A DNA stretch of 64,000 nt from Mucilaginibacter boryungensis (GCF_015221995.1 NZ_JADFFM010000001.1:1612001-1676000); one strand, 5' to 3'; positions 35,090-45,811 are shown, numbered from the stretch's first letter. The notes: generated from the sequence alone by a model not told the origin. Numbers and translations: made by a program.

Positions 35090-37870
35090 TTATTTTTCAT
35101 TTACCAGATACATCAACTGCCCGGCATTTAATTCAACAACAGGATTAAAATTACCGCTGCTCATATATTGCTCCAAACTGTAACGAAGCTGCCTGGCTGC
35201 AGGCCTTTTATCTAAATTATGTGAAATGTCCATTGACACTATGATCAGTTTGCCTGGGCCTACGCGGGCTTCCAGTACATTTGCCATTTTCCTGTTTTTA
35301 TAAAAATTATCGATCACCCTTACAATAGGTTTCAGGGCCGGGAGGGAATCAATCACCATTGTTTTTGATGACGCAATTAAATCCCACCATTGCCAGTTAC
35401 TATAAAAATCAGTAGGAAAATTTGATAAAGCAGGTTGTTTCGGATCACACAATATTCCCATTGTTCCCGGCTGATTTGGAAAATGTACCGGACTCCAAAA
35501 TACAGGCGCGAAACGCCCTGTTACACCTATAATGCTTGCCGTATCAGGGTTCAGCAATACGGTTTTGCCCTGGTTTAAATATACCAATGCATTTTTAAGC
35601 GAACTGGTGCGTATTATCCCTTTGATTCCTGTTTCTACTTTTTCAGGATACACCCAGATATTCCAGCTGTTTTTATATGTAGTGCCCTTGAGTTCCAGCA
35701 GTATAGTTAACTGCTGCGCCTTTAATATATTTTTAAGATTGAAACCAAATTTACCTAACGCTATACCATTACCAACAGGTATGTCCTTACTATTTAAAAC
35801 GCCATTGAACAGTACTTTGCCTTGTCCGTCCTTAACGTTCCAAACAGGGGTAATATGTTTTAGATTACCTTTGCTAAAATTGGCTACTTCGGCCAGGGCC
35901 TCAAATTGTTCTGCACTTGTATAAACAGCCTTCGGAAAGCGGATTAAAGGCACTACCGGGGCGCAATACATACGCTGTTCTTGCGGAGTGATCAAACCTT
36001 TGCTATCCCAAAATGCATCCAGGATACCTACCAGTGCAGTTCCTTGTCCGGGAAAATCATGCAGATCCAGTAATTGAAAACCACTCATTCCCCTGGTTTT
36101 AAGATTGCGCTCTATTTCTTCCTTGTATAAATTAGCTGAAAACTTACCACTGGCCAACATAAAATCTCGGGCCAAATTAAGCATGCCTTTATTCTGAAGA
36201 TCATGCCGTATAGCTTTAAAATTAAGCGGATCAAGTACGCCTGTATATTTTTTGATCTCGTCCATATTGGGATAAACCGAATACTGGCCCATCTCGTGTG
36301 TGATCATCGGCACCGGCATTCCGGCAAGGGCGTTGGTATAATCCGTAGAAAATTCTGGCGGATAAGTATTAAATATTCCTTGTCCTCTTACCCATCCCTT
36401 TTTAGTACGCTGGGTGATAAAAAAATCATCATCAGTTTCTGGCCAGGCACCGTGGCCCTTTTGAAAGGACATGGTAGTAGTAGTATATAAATGCCGTTTG
36501 TCTTTGGCTTTTAAATTCAGCATTAACTTTGTCAGCCAATTAAAATCCCCTTCAAGTTCATTTCCCATTGACCATAAACAGAATGAAGGATGGTTGCCAT
36601 ATTCCTTACTGATACGCAGGGCCTCATCTTCTATAAACTTGCATGTTGAGGTGTCACTACCCACTTTTAAACTCCATAAAGGCAGCTCTATCTGTAAATA
36701 AAAGCCTAAAGAATCGGCAACTTCAAATGCGGGGTCAGGAGGGCACCAGGAATGGAAACGAATATGGTTAAGGCCATATTCTTTTGCTGTGTTGAACACC
36801 TTTAGCCAGCCGCTTTTATCCATTGGGGGGTGCCCGGTCAATGGGAAAATATCGCATTCAAGCGTTCCTCTTAAATAGATCTGCCGGCCGTTTACACGTA
36901 ATATGTTATTATCATGTGTAATTTCACGCATACCGAAGGTTGTGGCTAACTTATCCTGTAAACCAGATCGTTCATCAAGTATTTCTGCAGTAACTTTATA
37001 TAAATTGGGATTAAACTCATCCCATAACAAAGCTGCTTTGCCCAGGTTTATTTTTATATCCCTTTTATATTGTCCCGGAGGAATATTTAAAGCAATTTTC
37101 TGATCATAAACCTGTTTTTTATCCTTTTCGAATACCCGCAGCCTTAAAGTTTTATGAATCGGATTGTTTAGATCATTCTGTAAATCAACAGATAGCGTGA
37201 CAGATGAATTTTTAACATCCGGATAGGTTTCTATACCATTAATTTTCACCCTGTTATGCGAAACCAGGTCAATCTTTCCTATTACACCGTTCCAGATAAT
37301 TTGTGTGCCGTCGGTATAGGCATGCGCGTAATTTTTATGGCTGATGTCATATTGTTTGGAATTGTCAATACGCATAACAATCAGATGTTTTCCTGGTGTA
37401 AGGAAGGTACTGAGATCAAAGCGTTGAGGTACGCTTAAACTTTCTGCCGAACCGGCTGCGCGCCCATCAACCCAAACCTGTGTATGCCATATTACCCGCC
37501 CTAAATAAAGGCTTATATCCTTATCTTTCCAGTTTGATGGAACCTGAACTTCTTTTGAATACCAGGCCGGCCCTATATAGGAATGCTTCCTCGTTAATTC
37601 AAGCACTACTTCCCTGGTTAGGGTATCGGCCGTAAGAGTGCTTTTTTTGCCCATGCCCGCATCGTCCAGTGTACCGGGCAGTTTTATAGATTCTTCAAAT
37701 TTTTGAGTATACCATTTTTGCTGTAAGCCTGCATTCTGAGGGTCGAGTTTCACTTTCCAATTTCCGGCCAGAGAAATTTGTTGCTGTGCACTGCCTTGTA
37801 AAGCTACACAACACAAATGTGTTACAATTAGTGTTTTCAAAAATCCCGTTATTGCCTGTTTATTTATCAT
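35090..37870 (-). CDS. Glycoside hydrolase family 2 protein
   Basis: 926 residues with a signal peptide (ends near QGSAQQ, residue 29). Domains run in GH2 order: sugar-binding jelly roll (about 35-200), Ig-like domain (205-315), TIM barrel (320-620) and C-terminal beta domains. The likely acid/base is Glu438 in SMGNELEG and the likely nucleophile Glu526 in MITHEMGQYS. Specificity, beta-galactosidase or otherwise, cannot be read from the sequence. It is the last gene of the leftward locus with sialidase and O-acetylesterase and so may remove a sugar exposed after sialic acid removal. Confidence 0.83.
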   Translation of the reverse strand: MINKQAITGFLKTLIVTHLCCVALQGSAQQQISLAGNWKVKLDPQNAGLQQKWYTQKFEESIKLPGTLDDAGMGKKSTLTADTLTREVVLELTRKHSYIGPAWYSKEVQVPSNWKDKDISLYLGRVIWHTQVWVDGRAAGSAESLSVPQRFDLSTFLTPGKHLIVMRIDNSKQYDISHKNYAHAYTDGTQIIWNGVIGKIDLVSHNRVKINGIETYPDVKNSSVTLSVDLQNDLNNPIHKTLRLRVFEKDKKQVYDQKIALNIPPGQYKRDIKINLGKAALLWDEFNPNLYKVTAEILDERSGLQDKLATTFGMREITHDNNILRVNGRQIYLRGTLECDIFPLTGHPPMDKSGWLKVFNTAKEYGLNHIRFHSWCPPDPAFEVADSLGFYLQIELPLWSLKVGSDTSTCKFIEDEALRISKEYGNHPSFCLWSMGNELEGDFNWLTKLMLNLKAKDKRHLYTTTTMSFQKGHGAWPETDDDFFITQRTKKGWVRGQGIFNTYPPEFSTDYTNALAGMPVPMITHEMGQYSVYPNMDEIKKYTGVLDPLNFKAIRHDLQNKGMLNLARDFMLASGKFSANLYKEEIERNLKTRGMSGFQLLDLHDFPGQGTALVGILDAFWDSKGLITPQEQRMYCAPVVPLIRFPKAVYTSAEQFEALAEVANFSKGNLKHITPVWNVKDGQGKVLFNGVLNSKDIPVGNGIALGKFGFNLKNILKAQQLTILLELKGTTYKNSWNIWVYPEKVETGIKGIIRTSSLKNALVYLNQGKTVLLNPDTASIIGVTGRFAPVFWSPVHFPNQPGTMGILCDPKQPALSNFPTDFYSNWQWWDLIASSKTMVIDSLPALKPIVRVIDNFYKNRKMANVLEARVGPGKLIIVSMDISHNLDKRPAARQLRYSLEQYMSSGNFNPVVELNAGQLMYLVNEK

Positions 37871-37916
37871 TGTGTTGTTGTGGCTTAAAGTTTATAAAAA
37901 TACAATTGGATGAAAA

Positions 37917-39332
37917 CTACCAGTCATCCGTCCGGAAAGGGGCTAATGGCAATCCTTCGGTATTATAAACATCGCCAACTACCCAATCTTTAAAAGCGTA
38001 CCTTACGGCTACCGGCGTTTTTACATTTTCGCTTGAAACTATAATGCCGTTACCTGATATTTTTGCCTTAGCCGGATAAAACACTTTATCATCGCCTGCA
38101 ATTTCAAATGCCAATAGCTCTTTTCCAAATGTGGTAAGCCCGTTTGGCGTATAATTGAAATTAATATAAGCGTTACTACCGGTTATCTTCATTGATTTAT
38201 AAACCGGGCTTAGATAGTTAATGCCTTTTTTACCATAAGCATTAGCTAAAGCCCAATAAGCCAGCCGCTTGCTAACCGGCAATTTATCCGGCGGATGGAT
38301 AACCCGTTCGCTCCCCACATCCATTGTAACTACCATCCCTGCATTAGGAATTTCGCTCATCGCTTTTAATTGTGCTTCACGCAAGTAGGGGGCCAAACCT
38401 TGTTTATCTTTTAATGTGTAAGTATACGGTGCAATTTGTACATAATAAAAAGGCCAGTCGCCCATTTCCCATAGTTTACGCCACTCCTTTACCATACTAA
38501 CCATCAGTTTATCATAAATCTGATAATTGATGCGGTTTTGTTCGCCCTGATACCATATTACGCCTTTTATACCATAACCCACAAAGGGGTTAATCATAGC
38601 ATTAAACAATACGGTCGGGTCGTTTTTATTGATCCTGGCTGTATCAGCGGGTATTTTTACCTCGGGAAAGTTATTTATACTGGCTTTATCCATCCATGCT
38701 TCGATCATAGTACCGCCCCATACCGACATAATGATACCTACGGGTACTTTTAACCTGGCCTGCAGTAGTTTAGCATATTGATAGCCAACAGCACTGAAAT
38801 TTTTAACGCTTTCAGCATCGGCTTCCTGCCAGGGGGTAGCTTTACAATTGGCTTGTGGCTGCCGCGTTAAGGCCCGTTCCAGGCGGAACAAACGAATTTG
38901 CGGATTCTCGGCGTCCATCAATATATCGTTGCTATTCAATATTGGTTGATTTCCAAACCCCTTAACCGGCATTTCCATATTAGATTGGCCCGAGCAAATC
39001 CACACTTCGCCGATCAGGATGTTTTTTAGTTTTAATAGCTGCCCATCGTTAAAACTAACTTCATAAGGCCCGCCTGCTTTAGGTGTTTGCACAAAAACAC
39101 GCCAGGTGCTATCGTTTTTTGCCCATACGGTATACAGCTTATTGTTCCACGAGGTGATGACCGTAACCCTGGCATTTGGCTTCGCTTTACCCCATAGCGG
39201 CACGCGAGCGTTTTGCTGCAGCACCATATTATTATCAATAACAGATGGCAGTATTACCCGGGCAAAAGCCTGTCCCGATAATATTAGCAAGGCGCAGATA
39301 AACAGTTTTATCATTTTAGTGGGTTTTAGCAT
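37917..39332 (-). CDS. Sialate O-acetylesterase-like carbohydrate esterase
   Basis: 471 residues with a signal peptide (ILSGQAFA, residue 25). The SASA-family (SGNH-like) motif GEVWICSGQSNMEMP places the likely nucleophile at Ser117; VIWYQGEQNR is a later family motif. It would remove acetyl groups from sialic acid or other glycans before or after hydrolysis, in the periplasm. It lies between the sialidase (33-base gap) and the GH2 gene (46-base gap) in one unit, which supports sialic acid as substrate; related enzymes also act on acetylated xylan. Confidence 0.82.
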   Translation of the reverse strand: MLKPTKMIKLFICALLILSGQAFARVILPSVIDNNMVLQQNARVPLWGKAKPNARVTVITSWNNKLYTVWAKNDSTWRVFVQTPKAGGPYEVSFNDGQLLKLKNILIGEVWICSGQSNMEMPVKGFGNQPILNSNDILMDAENPQIRLFRLERALTRQPQANCKATPWQEADAESVKNFSAVGYQYAKLLQARLKVPVGIIMSVWGGTMIEAWMDKASINNFPEVKIPADTARINKNDPTVLFNAMINPFVGYGIKGVIWYQGEQNRINYQIYDKLMVSMVKEWRKLWEMGDWPFYYVQIAPYTYTLKDKQGLAPYLREAQLKAMSEIPNAGMVVTMDVGSERVIHPPDKLPVSKRLAYWALANAYGKKGINYLSPVYKSMKITGSNAYINFNYTPNGLTTFGKELLAFEIAGDDKVFYPAKAKISGNGIIVSSENVKTPVAVRYAFKDWVVGDVYNTEGLPLAPFRTDDW

Positions 39333-39365
39333 TTTTTGGCGATTTTTAATTCTTTTTACGGATGA

Positions 39366-40541
39366 TTAGTTTTTTTTAAACCCATCTAAATTAAAACGTT
39401 TCAATACGATGGAATAATTAAAATTAGGGCTGATGTTCGACTCGTACAGACAATAAATTGTGCCATTCGGGCCGGCAGCAGTGTCTGAATAACCGGTGTA
39501 GCCCTGGTGGATCAATTGACTATATGGCCAGGTTTTGCCGCTATCGTAACTAATTTTTGCTGTCAAGTTTTGTCGGGGAAATTTTGCTTTAGGTATATCA
39601 TGACTATCGGGATTAATAAACAGGAGGGTGCTTTCTGCGCCCTTTCTTTTATCAGGAATGTTTATAATACTGGCCATGCAAATAGGGTCGAATAACTCAG
39701 GGATAAATTGCACTGCCGACCAGCCACTGATCCCATCGGCGCTGAAACTTACTGCGCGCTGGTGCACAGTGCCGCCGTTGCGGATATTAAGCATTACGCG
39801 TCCGTCATTCAACTGCACGGCCATGGTTTCATTAGGGTTTTTAATCTGCGGCGAATTAATTGCCGCAATGGCCCCGCATTGCCGGGTAAGGCCTTTGTCA
39901 TCGCTGTAAATAGTTGCTACACAGGTAGGGCTATGACTGCGATGGGGTAACAGTTTTTCCGACTCGGCAAGCCAAACGGGGATTAGCAAACGGCCGCTTT
40001 TCATTTCAATGGCGTGGCCGGGGCCGGGTGCAAGTACTGTCCAGTTGTAGGTGGGTTTGAAGCCCTCAAACACTGCGGTCATATCTACCGCCTCAGACCA
40101 ATGCAAGCCATCGTCAACCGAGCGGGTGTAGTAGGCTGTATTATAATTGCGCTGGTACCACAAGTGGATGGTGCCATCCCTGTCAACTACCGGGGTTGGG
40201 TTGCTTACCGGGTTCCCGCCCTTATGTCCGGCCAATATGGTATGGGCCGACCAGGTTTTCCCTCCGTCGGTGCTGCGACGCATCAGCAGGTCCATATCAC
40301 CCCAATCGCTGGCGCTATTAATACGGCCTTCGCAAAAAGCCAGCAGGTTGCCCTTAGCGGTAACTACCAGGGCAGGGATACGCATAGATGCATAATTGCC
40401 TTTTATAGGTTCAAAAACTACTGCGCTATCGGTAGCGCTTAAACGGTAAGCCAGGCGTTTGATCTTGCAACCGCCCGGTAGCAAAGCAACCAGGCTAATA
40501 AGCGCTACCGCTATTAGCCTGGTGTGATATTTAAAGTTCAT
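39366..40541 (-). CDS. GH33-type exo-sialidase, lipoprotein
   Basis: 391 residues. The N-terminus is a lipoprotein signal with Cys25 in LLPGGC. The Arg-Ile-Pro motif of sialidases is at 54-56 (MRIPALV), followed by FCEGR and GDMDLLMRRS, and Asp-box-like repeats STDGGKTW, SVDDGLHW and SYDSGKTW. GPGHAIEMKSGRLLIPVW and the later NPNETMAVQ (likely acid pair) also fit the fold. It would release terminal sialic acids or related nonulosonates. It starts seven bases after susD, in the SusC-SusD-led unit. No sialic acid lyase or epimerase is in the window. Confidence 0.83.
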   Translation of the reverse strand: MNFKYHTRLIAVALISLVALLPGGCKIKRLAYRLSATDSAVVFEPIKGNYASMRIPALVVTAKGNLLAFCEGRINSASDWGDMDLLMRRSTDGGKTWSAHTILAGHKGGNPVSNPTPVVDRDGTIHLWYQRNYNTAYYTRSVDDGLHWSEAVDMTAVFEGFKPTYNWTVLAPGPGHAIEMKSGRLLIPVWLAESEKLLPHRSHSPTCVATIYSDDKGLTRQCGAIAAINSPQIKNPNETMAVQLNDGRVMLNIRNGGTVHQRAVSFSADGISGWSAVQFIPELFDPICMASIINIPDKRKGAESTLLFINPDSHDIPKAKFPRQNLTAKISYDSGKTWPYSQLIHQGYTGYSDTAAGPNGTIYCLYESNISPNFNYSIVLKRFNLDGFKKN

Positions 40542-40547
40542 TATTAA

Positions 40548-42398
40548 TTAGTAGCCAAAGGTTTGTACCATGTTGCGGTTTTTTTGCACTTCACTTTGTG
40601 GTAACGGTAATAAATAATACCTGTCGTTCCAAACGCGGGTGCTGGTCCTGGTGCGCACATAAAATGCCGGGTCGCTAAGGCCGGTACCGGTAAATACGTT
40701 CATACCAAAAAAGTCGCCACCCTGACGGCCTTCCGGTGTAGTGGCAATTTTCCAGCGGCGAAGATCAAAGAAACGATGCCCTTCATAAGCCAGTTCTATA
40801 CATCTTTCACGCTGGATTAAGCTACGCATAGTAGCCTGATCAAAACTGCCGGTTAATGCCGGGATGCCCGCGCGAACACGTATGGCATTTAAATAAGTAA
40901 GGATGTCTACACTGCCGGGGGCCGATTCATTCAGCGCTTCGGCATAGTTCAAATACAATTCGCCTAAACGTATATACATAGCCGGGCGTACAATGTTGCC
41001 CGCGTTAGTGGACAGGTTACGGTTCACGTTAGTGTTTTTACGCACTAAGTACCCTGTTTTTGGATACATAGACTGGCTGCCGTTGCCATTGCCGGAATTA
41101 CCCGCAGGCCAAAACTCAACCTTGGTTAACCCTGTTCTTGGCACAAACGGAATATTTGACCCATTGAACGTTACGTTAGCATAAAACCTTGGTTCGCGGT
41201 TTACATACATGTTTGATGTACCTGCTACATAATATCCGGTTTTAGCGGTTGCAGTAAAACCACTCTCAACATAAGTGCTGCCTGTCTCCTCAATTTGTTT
41301 ACCGTTAATCATGCGGTATTTGTCAATCATTTCCTGCGGCAAGGATAGTACCGCGTTGGTGGCTGTACCATTAGCGGCACGCGGGGCAGCGTCAAGTTCC
41401 CAGGCAGCATAGCCGGTTACGGTGCGCAGCCAAATGCCTTCATCGGCCCAGCCTGTTAAAAATAAGTTACGGCACGAGTTTACCGCCGCGGTAAACGGAT
41501 CGGCATTGGTTTCTTTATAAAGTTTTTTGCCGTTGGCTATAGCATGGTCAATGGCTACTTTAGCTGCTGTTGCCGCCTTGCCCCATTTGGTAGCATCATA
41601 AGTAAGGTTCATCAGTACTTTGCCATCAGGGTTTTTGAAGTTGGCGTAATAGGGGTTACCGTTAAACAAAGGACTGGCATCGTACAAAAGTACCTGGCTT
41701 AACACCGATTCCACAATCAGCTTATCAATACGGCCGGTTTGTGTCAGGTCTTCCGTACCTGTCGATGGGTTCAAGTGTTTTTCAGGCACCAGGTCTTTTG
41801 CGGCATTCATTTCTGAAACAATGTAATTGATACATTCGCTCCAGCTATTGCGGGGTAGCTGGAAATCATCATCAGTACCAGCTATTTTATCGCCTACCAA
41901 TACCACAGGCCCATATAGTTTAATCAGCATCCAGTAATAATAAGCCCTTAAAAAGCGGGCTTCGCCGGTATATTGCTTAATCAGGTCCTGGCCGTTGGGC
42001 TCATTTAATATATTACTTTGGGGGTTATTAATATTGGCCATAAAAATGTTGGCCAGCCTGATAGCCTGGTAGTAGGACGTATACACGTTAATACTGTTTT
42101 GACCATTAATGGTACCCGAAGCAATAATTGACGGAGTTGTTTCTTCCAGTTCGTCGCTTAGTTCGGCCAGGCCGCGCCCGGTTACACTGCCATCGGCCCA
42201 AACATCGGGCAAGCGGTTATACACGCCCGATAGCCAGTTCTCGGCCTCAAGCTTGGTGCTAAAAACCATATCAATAGTCTGTATATCTTTCGGGGCCTGG
42301 TCAAAGTACCCTTTTTTACAACTTGTGGGTAATATGGTAACTGCCGCTAAAAAAACAACTACTACCTGAGTTTTATATTTATTGATGTAGTATTTCAT
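40548..42398 (-). CDS. SusD/RagB-type surface glycan-binding lipoprotein (sialidase locus)
   Basis: 616 residues with a lipoprotein signal (TILPTSCKK, Cys near 27). The TPR-rich SusD fold is apparent from ARFLRAYYYWMLIKLYG in the N-terminal half and ECIELAYEGHRFFDLRRWK near the C-terminus. It forms the lid over the SusC barrel in the outer membrane and holds glycan for import. It is 18 bases downstream of its SusC gene and 7 before the sialidase. Confidence 0.94.
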   Translation of the reverse strand: MKYYINKYKTQVVVVFLAAVTILPTSCKKGYFDQAPKDIQTIDMVFSTKLEAENWLSGVYNRLPDVWADGSVTGRGLAELSDELEETTPSIIASGTINGQNSINVYTSYYQAIRLANIFMANINNPQSNILNEPNGQDLIKQYTGEARFLRAYYYWMLIKLYGPVVLVGDKIAGTDDDFQLPRNSWSECINYIVSEMNAAKDLVPEKHLNPSTGTEDLTQTGRIDKLIVESVLSQVLLYDASPLFNGNPYYANFKNPDGKVLMNLTYDATKWGKAATAAKVAIDHAIANGKKLYKETNADPFTAAVNSCRNLFLTGWADEGIWLRTVTGYAAWELDAAPRAANGTATNAVLSLPQEMIDKYRMINGKQIEETGSTYVESGFTATAKTGYYVAGTSNMYVNREPRFYANVTFNGSNIPFVPRTGLTKVEFWPAGNSGNGNGSQSMYPKTGYLVRKNTNVNRNLSTNAGNIVRPAMYIRLGELYLNYAEALNESAPGSVDILTYLNAIRVRAGIPALTGSFDQATMRSLIQRERCIELAYEGHRFFDLRRWKIATTPEGRQGGDFFGMNVFTGTGLSDPAFYVRTRTSTRVWNDRYYLLPLPQSEVQKNRNMVQTFGY

Positions 42399-42416
42399 AA
42401 TTCTGTTTTTATGAGA

Positions 42417-45400
42417 TTAAAAAGTAACCCTTACACCTATGTTATAGGCTTTAATGTTTGGGTATGATTCGCCACGTGAATAATTGTTGGAGCTTGTACC
42501 TGTATCATTTAGCTCGGGGTCCCAGTATTTCCATTTTGATAAGGTGATCAGGTTGGTCCCATTTAAAAATATCCTCATCTTTTTTATACCGTAACGTTTC
42601 ATAGAGGGTTGATCTAAAGTGTAACCAATTTCGGCGCTTTTTAACCTAACGAAACCTGAAGGTTTTAACCACCATGTGCTATTAAGATAGTTAGAGTTAG
42701 GGTCCTGGTTACTATTTAACCTGGGGTAAAAAGCGTTCGGATTGGGATTGTCTACTGTCCATCTGTCGGCTACCATAGTCATCAGGGCAGCGCTAATAGG
42801 CCCGGCCGAGAACGGTTGGGTCCCATCACCTAAACCATAGCTTAGCCACACTTTACCGGTACCCTGTATAAAGGCGCCAATATCAAATGCTTTGTATCCA
42901 AATGTCAGGTTAAGCCCATACATCATTTTAGGCGTCCCCGAAACATTAATACGCGCGACATCATTTGCATCAATTACGCCATCGTTGTTCAGATCCTTAT
43001 ATTTGATATCTCCGGGGCGGATATCGCCGGTTTGCCTGGCCGAAGCATCAATCTCTGCCTGATCTTTAAACAGCCCGTCGGCAATGTATAAGGTTTTGGC
43101 ATCTACCTCTTTGCCTTTCCATTCCATCCATGGGTATTTCTGAGGTGGTAGCCCGTCCTGTATATTGGTGTTGTTATTATAGGTAAATGTTCCGGCTATG
43201 TTTATCCATTTACGGTTGCCAAGGTTATGATTATAGGTTAATGTTGCGTCGATACCTTTGTTTAAAACTATACCGATGTTGCGGGTAGGGTTTACGCCGC
43301 CGAAACCGGATATCCCCGGAATGGTTTGATCGGCCCGTAAAATTCCTTTGCGCACTTCTCTAAATAATTCAGTAACCAACTTAAGGTCATTGTTAAAGAA
43401 ACCCATTTCTATACCCAAGTTGTGGCGATAGGAGGTTTCCCATGAAGGGTCGGTAGCAATTTGCGATTCGGCATACCCGCTATAGGCTGGCGAAAGCGAT
43501 GAAGGTGTACCAAACTGGTAACCCGTTGCCGTGGTTTTTGATAATTGTGTTAAGTATAAAAACCGTGTACCAAAAGCACCATTACCTGTTAAGCCATAGC
43601 TATACCTTACCTTAAAATAAGGCATCACTTTTTTGATTGACTTGTAGAAGCCCTCGTTGGAGACGATATAACCCATGCCTACTGATGGGAAGAACCCGTA
43701 CCTTTTATCCGGACTAAAGTTTTCTGACCCGGTATAACCAAAGTTACCTTCTAAAAAATAGCGGTTATTATAGCCATAGGTTGCCCGGCCTGTTAAACCG
43801 CGGTTACGAAAAGGCACAGCTGCTGTAAATGTAGTTGCATTGCCATCAATATACTCTGATTGGTTAAAAAGCAAAAGGGCGCTAACGTCGCTTTTACCAT
43901 AACTGCGCGTGTAGTTGACAGATGCTTCGCTATACATTCTCCGGGTCGAGCTTCTGGCCGAGCTATAGGAATAAGCCCCGGTTGCATCTTTAGTAACCTG
44001 CATAATCAGGTTGCCGTTAGCGTCCCTTCCGGTTGCATAGTAAGATGGATCGGCAATACCGATGGCATTGGAACCATCGGAGTAAATATCAAAAGAGAAT
44101 AAGCCTGAGACAGATAATCCTTTGGTAATCATACCAAGATCCTGCTTAAGTTTAATATTAGGGCGTATAGTAGCGGTATATATATTTTGAGACCCTAAAT
44201 CAAAAGCAATTTTGTTAGGGCTGCTAAAACCGCCCGGGTATTGGCTATACAACCCATTTGAATACACACCAGGCATAATATGCGGGGGCACACGCAGCGC
44301 CTGTGCAAATAAATTGTTCAAAGCATCGGTATTGGTGCCGCCATTGGGGCCGTTCCTTGAATCAATAATTGAACCGATACCTAAATCTAACTTTGTGGTA
44401 CTGGTTACATTTACACCTATGTTAATAGTAGCATTATAACGCTTATAGTAGGAGTTTACATTATATTTCTGATCGTCGGGGTTTTCCTTAAGTAGCCCGG
44501 TTTCATCATAATATCCAACTGATATATAGTAAGTTGATTTATCCGAGCCTCCGCTGATATTTAAATTAGCCCTTTGTGTTGAACCGGCTTTACGGAAGAT
44601 CTGATCGTACCAGTTTACATTTGGAGCCAAATCCGGGTCGGTACCTGCGGCATGCAGGTCGATATTGGCCTGCGTGTATAAAGGTTGCCTGCCGCGGTTA
44701 GTTAAAGCCTCGTTATAAAGGGTCATCCAGGTGGGGGCATCTAATAACTTAGGCACTTTTACAAACTGTGTAACACCTCTGTTTACTTCAACATTGATAG
44801 CTGGTTTACCTGCTACCCCTTTTTTTGTATTGATAAGGATTACTCCATTTGCACCACGGGTACCATAAACTGCAGTAGATACCGCATCCTTCAATACCGT
44901 AAATGATTCAATATCTTCCGGATCAACATCATTTAATTCGCGATCGGGTACCCCGTCAATAATGATTAGCGGTGTACGCGAACTGGTGCCAAAGGTAGAT
45001 ACCCCACGCACTAAAAAGCCGTTGTTGTCCTGGCCCGGGCCGCCGCCCCGCGAGGTAGTGATAATACCAGCTATGCGGCCACCCAGGGTGCTGGCAATAT
45101 CACGGACAGGTAATTTCAGGTCTTTGGCTTCCAGGGTAGATTGCGCACCAACTACGCTTATCTTTTTTTGTTGCCCGTAACCTACTATACTTACTTCATT
45201 CAATCCACCCGCTATGGCTTCTAATTTTACATTCAGGTCAACCCTGTTCCGAATAGCGAAGCGGACAGTTTTGTAACCGATGAAGGAAAATTCAAGCGAA
45301 TCTGTGGGGTTAACACTAATGCTATATTTTCCGTCGGGGTTAGTAACAACACCTTGCCGGGTGCCTACAATTCTAACACTTGCCCCAACTACGGGCCCGT

Positions 45401-45539
45401 CCAGTTCATCGGTAACTTTGCCAGACACCTTTAATATCCGATCCTGTGCGAATAGACTGGCGCTTAGCATACATGTTAAAAATAGTAAAGAGAGCAACCT
45501 CAGATTACATCTGAGACAGTGTAGTAATTCTTTAATCAT
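42417..45539 (-). CDS. SusC/RagA-type TonB-dependent outer-membrane transporter (sialidase locus)
   Basis: 1040 residues with a signal peptide (LSASLFAQ). A carboxypeptidase-D-like regulatory domain (about 35-115, GPVVGASVRIVGT) precedes the plug (LIIIDGVPDRELNDVDPEDIE, then VYGTRGANGVILI) and the 22-strand barrel, which ends in a C-terminal aromatic (VRVTF). It imports oligosaccharides across the outer membrane using TonB energy. It leads the five-gene leftward unit. Its promoter appears to differ from those of the other two susC genes: a TACGTTTG box is present but the shared activator site is not. Confidence 0.95.
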   Translation of the reverse strand: MIKELLHCLRCNLRLLSLLFLTCMLSASLFAQDRILKVSGKVTDELDGPVVGASVRIVGTRQGVVTNPDGKYSISVNPTDSLEFSFIGYKTVRFAIRNRVDLNVKLEAIAGGLNEVSIVGYGQQKKISVVGAQSTLEAKDLKLPVRDIASTLGGRIAGIITTSRGGGPGQDNNGFLVRGVSTFGTSSRTPLIIIDGVPDRELNDVDPEDIESFTVLKDAVSTAVYGTRGANGVILINTKKGVAGKPAINVEVNRGVTQFVKVPKLLDAPTWMTLYNEALTNRGRQPLYTQANIDLHAAGTDPDLAPNVNWYDQIFRKAGSTQRANLNISGGSDKSTYYISVGYYDETGLLKENPDDQKYNVNSYYKRYNATINIGVNVTSTTKLDLGIGSIIDSRNGPNGGTNTDALNNLFAQALRVPPHIMPGVYSNGLYSQYPGGFSSPNKIAFDLGSQNIYTATIRPNIKLKQDLGMITKGLSVSGLFSFDIYSDGSNAIGIADPSYYATGRDANGNLIMQVTKDATGAYSYSSARSSTRRMYSEASVNYTRSYGKSDVSALLLFNQSEYIDGNATTFTAAVPFRNRGLTGRATYGYNNRYFLEGNFGYTGSENFSPDKRYGFFPSVGMGYIVSNEGFYKSIKKVMPYFKVRYSYGLTGNGAFGTRFLYLTQLSKTTATGYQFGTPSSLSPAYSGYAESQIATDPSWETSYRHNLGIEMGFFNNDLKLVTELFREVRKGILRADQTIPGISGFGGVNPTRNIGIVLNKGIDATLTYNHNLGNRKWINIAGTFTYNNNTNIQDGLPPQKYPWMEWKGKEVDAKTLYIADGLFKDQAEIDASARQTGDIRPGDIKYKDLNNDGVIDANDVARINVSGTPKMMYGLNLTFGYKAFDIGAFIQGTGKVWLSYGLGDGTQPFSAGPISAALMTMVADRWTVDNPNPNAFYPRLNSNQDPNSNYLNSTWWLKPSGFVRLKSAEIGYTLDQPSMKRYGIKKMRIFLNGTNLITLSKWKYWDPELNDTGTSSNNYSRGESYPNIKAYNIGVRVTF

Positions 45540-45591
45540 AATGTTAGTTTTGGTTTTGTAATTGGTAATACAATCCTTATGTTGGACATAA

Positions 45592-45599
45592 CAAACGTA
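45592..45599 (-). promoter_or_regulatory. -7 box of the sialidase locus
   Basis: TACGTTTG on the minus strand matches TAnnTTTG exactly, 53 bases before the susC start. AAATACTATTT precedes it directly but is in the opposite orientation to the half-sites of the 49-62 kb regulon, so I do not count it as one. Confidence 0.5.
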
Positions 45600-45683
45600 A
45601 ATAGTATTTTATGTATTTCCAAATCAAAAGATGAAAATTGTATTTGTTAGGAGGGAAGGTTGTTTCGGCGTGATGATTGCGCA

Positions 45684-45731
45684 GCAGATAGGCTATCTGC
45701 GTAGATACCGGACATGGCTAACCATGTCCGG
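45684..45731. other. Two adjacent perfect hairpins between ppsA and susC
   Basis: GCAGATA-GGC-TATCTGC (45684-45700) and CCGGACATGG-CTAA-CCATGTCCGG (45708-45731) are perfect stems seven bases apart. They lie 80-130 bases after the ppsA stop. Neither is followed by a U-run on either strand, so intrinsic termination is doubtful; mRNA 3'-end protection is possible. Confidence 0.5.
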
Positions 45732-45811
45732 CAAATTACATTACTGAAAGATGATATGAAACATTAAAAATTTTCACAACTGGATTAAGAACCCTGATAA
45801 TTGAATATAAT

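Noticed and set aside
45592-45623. The sialidase-locus susC promoter as a fifth member of the two-box regulon
   Set aside because: AAATAGTA occurs here only on the opposite strand, and no half-site stands 31 or 52 bases before the TACGTTTG box in the right orientation.
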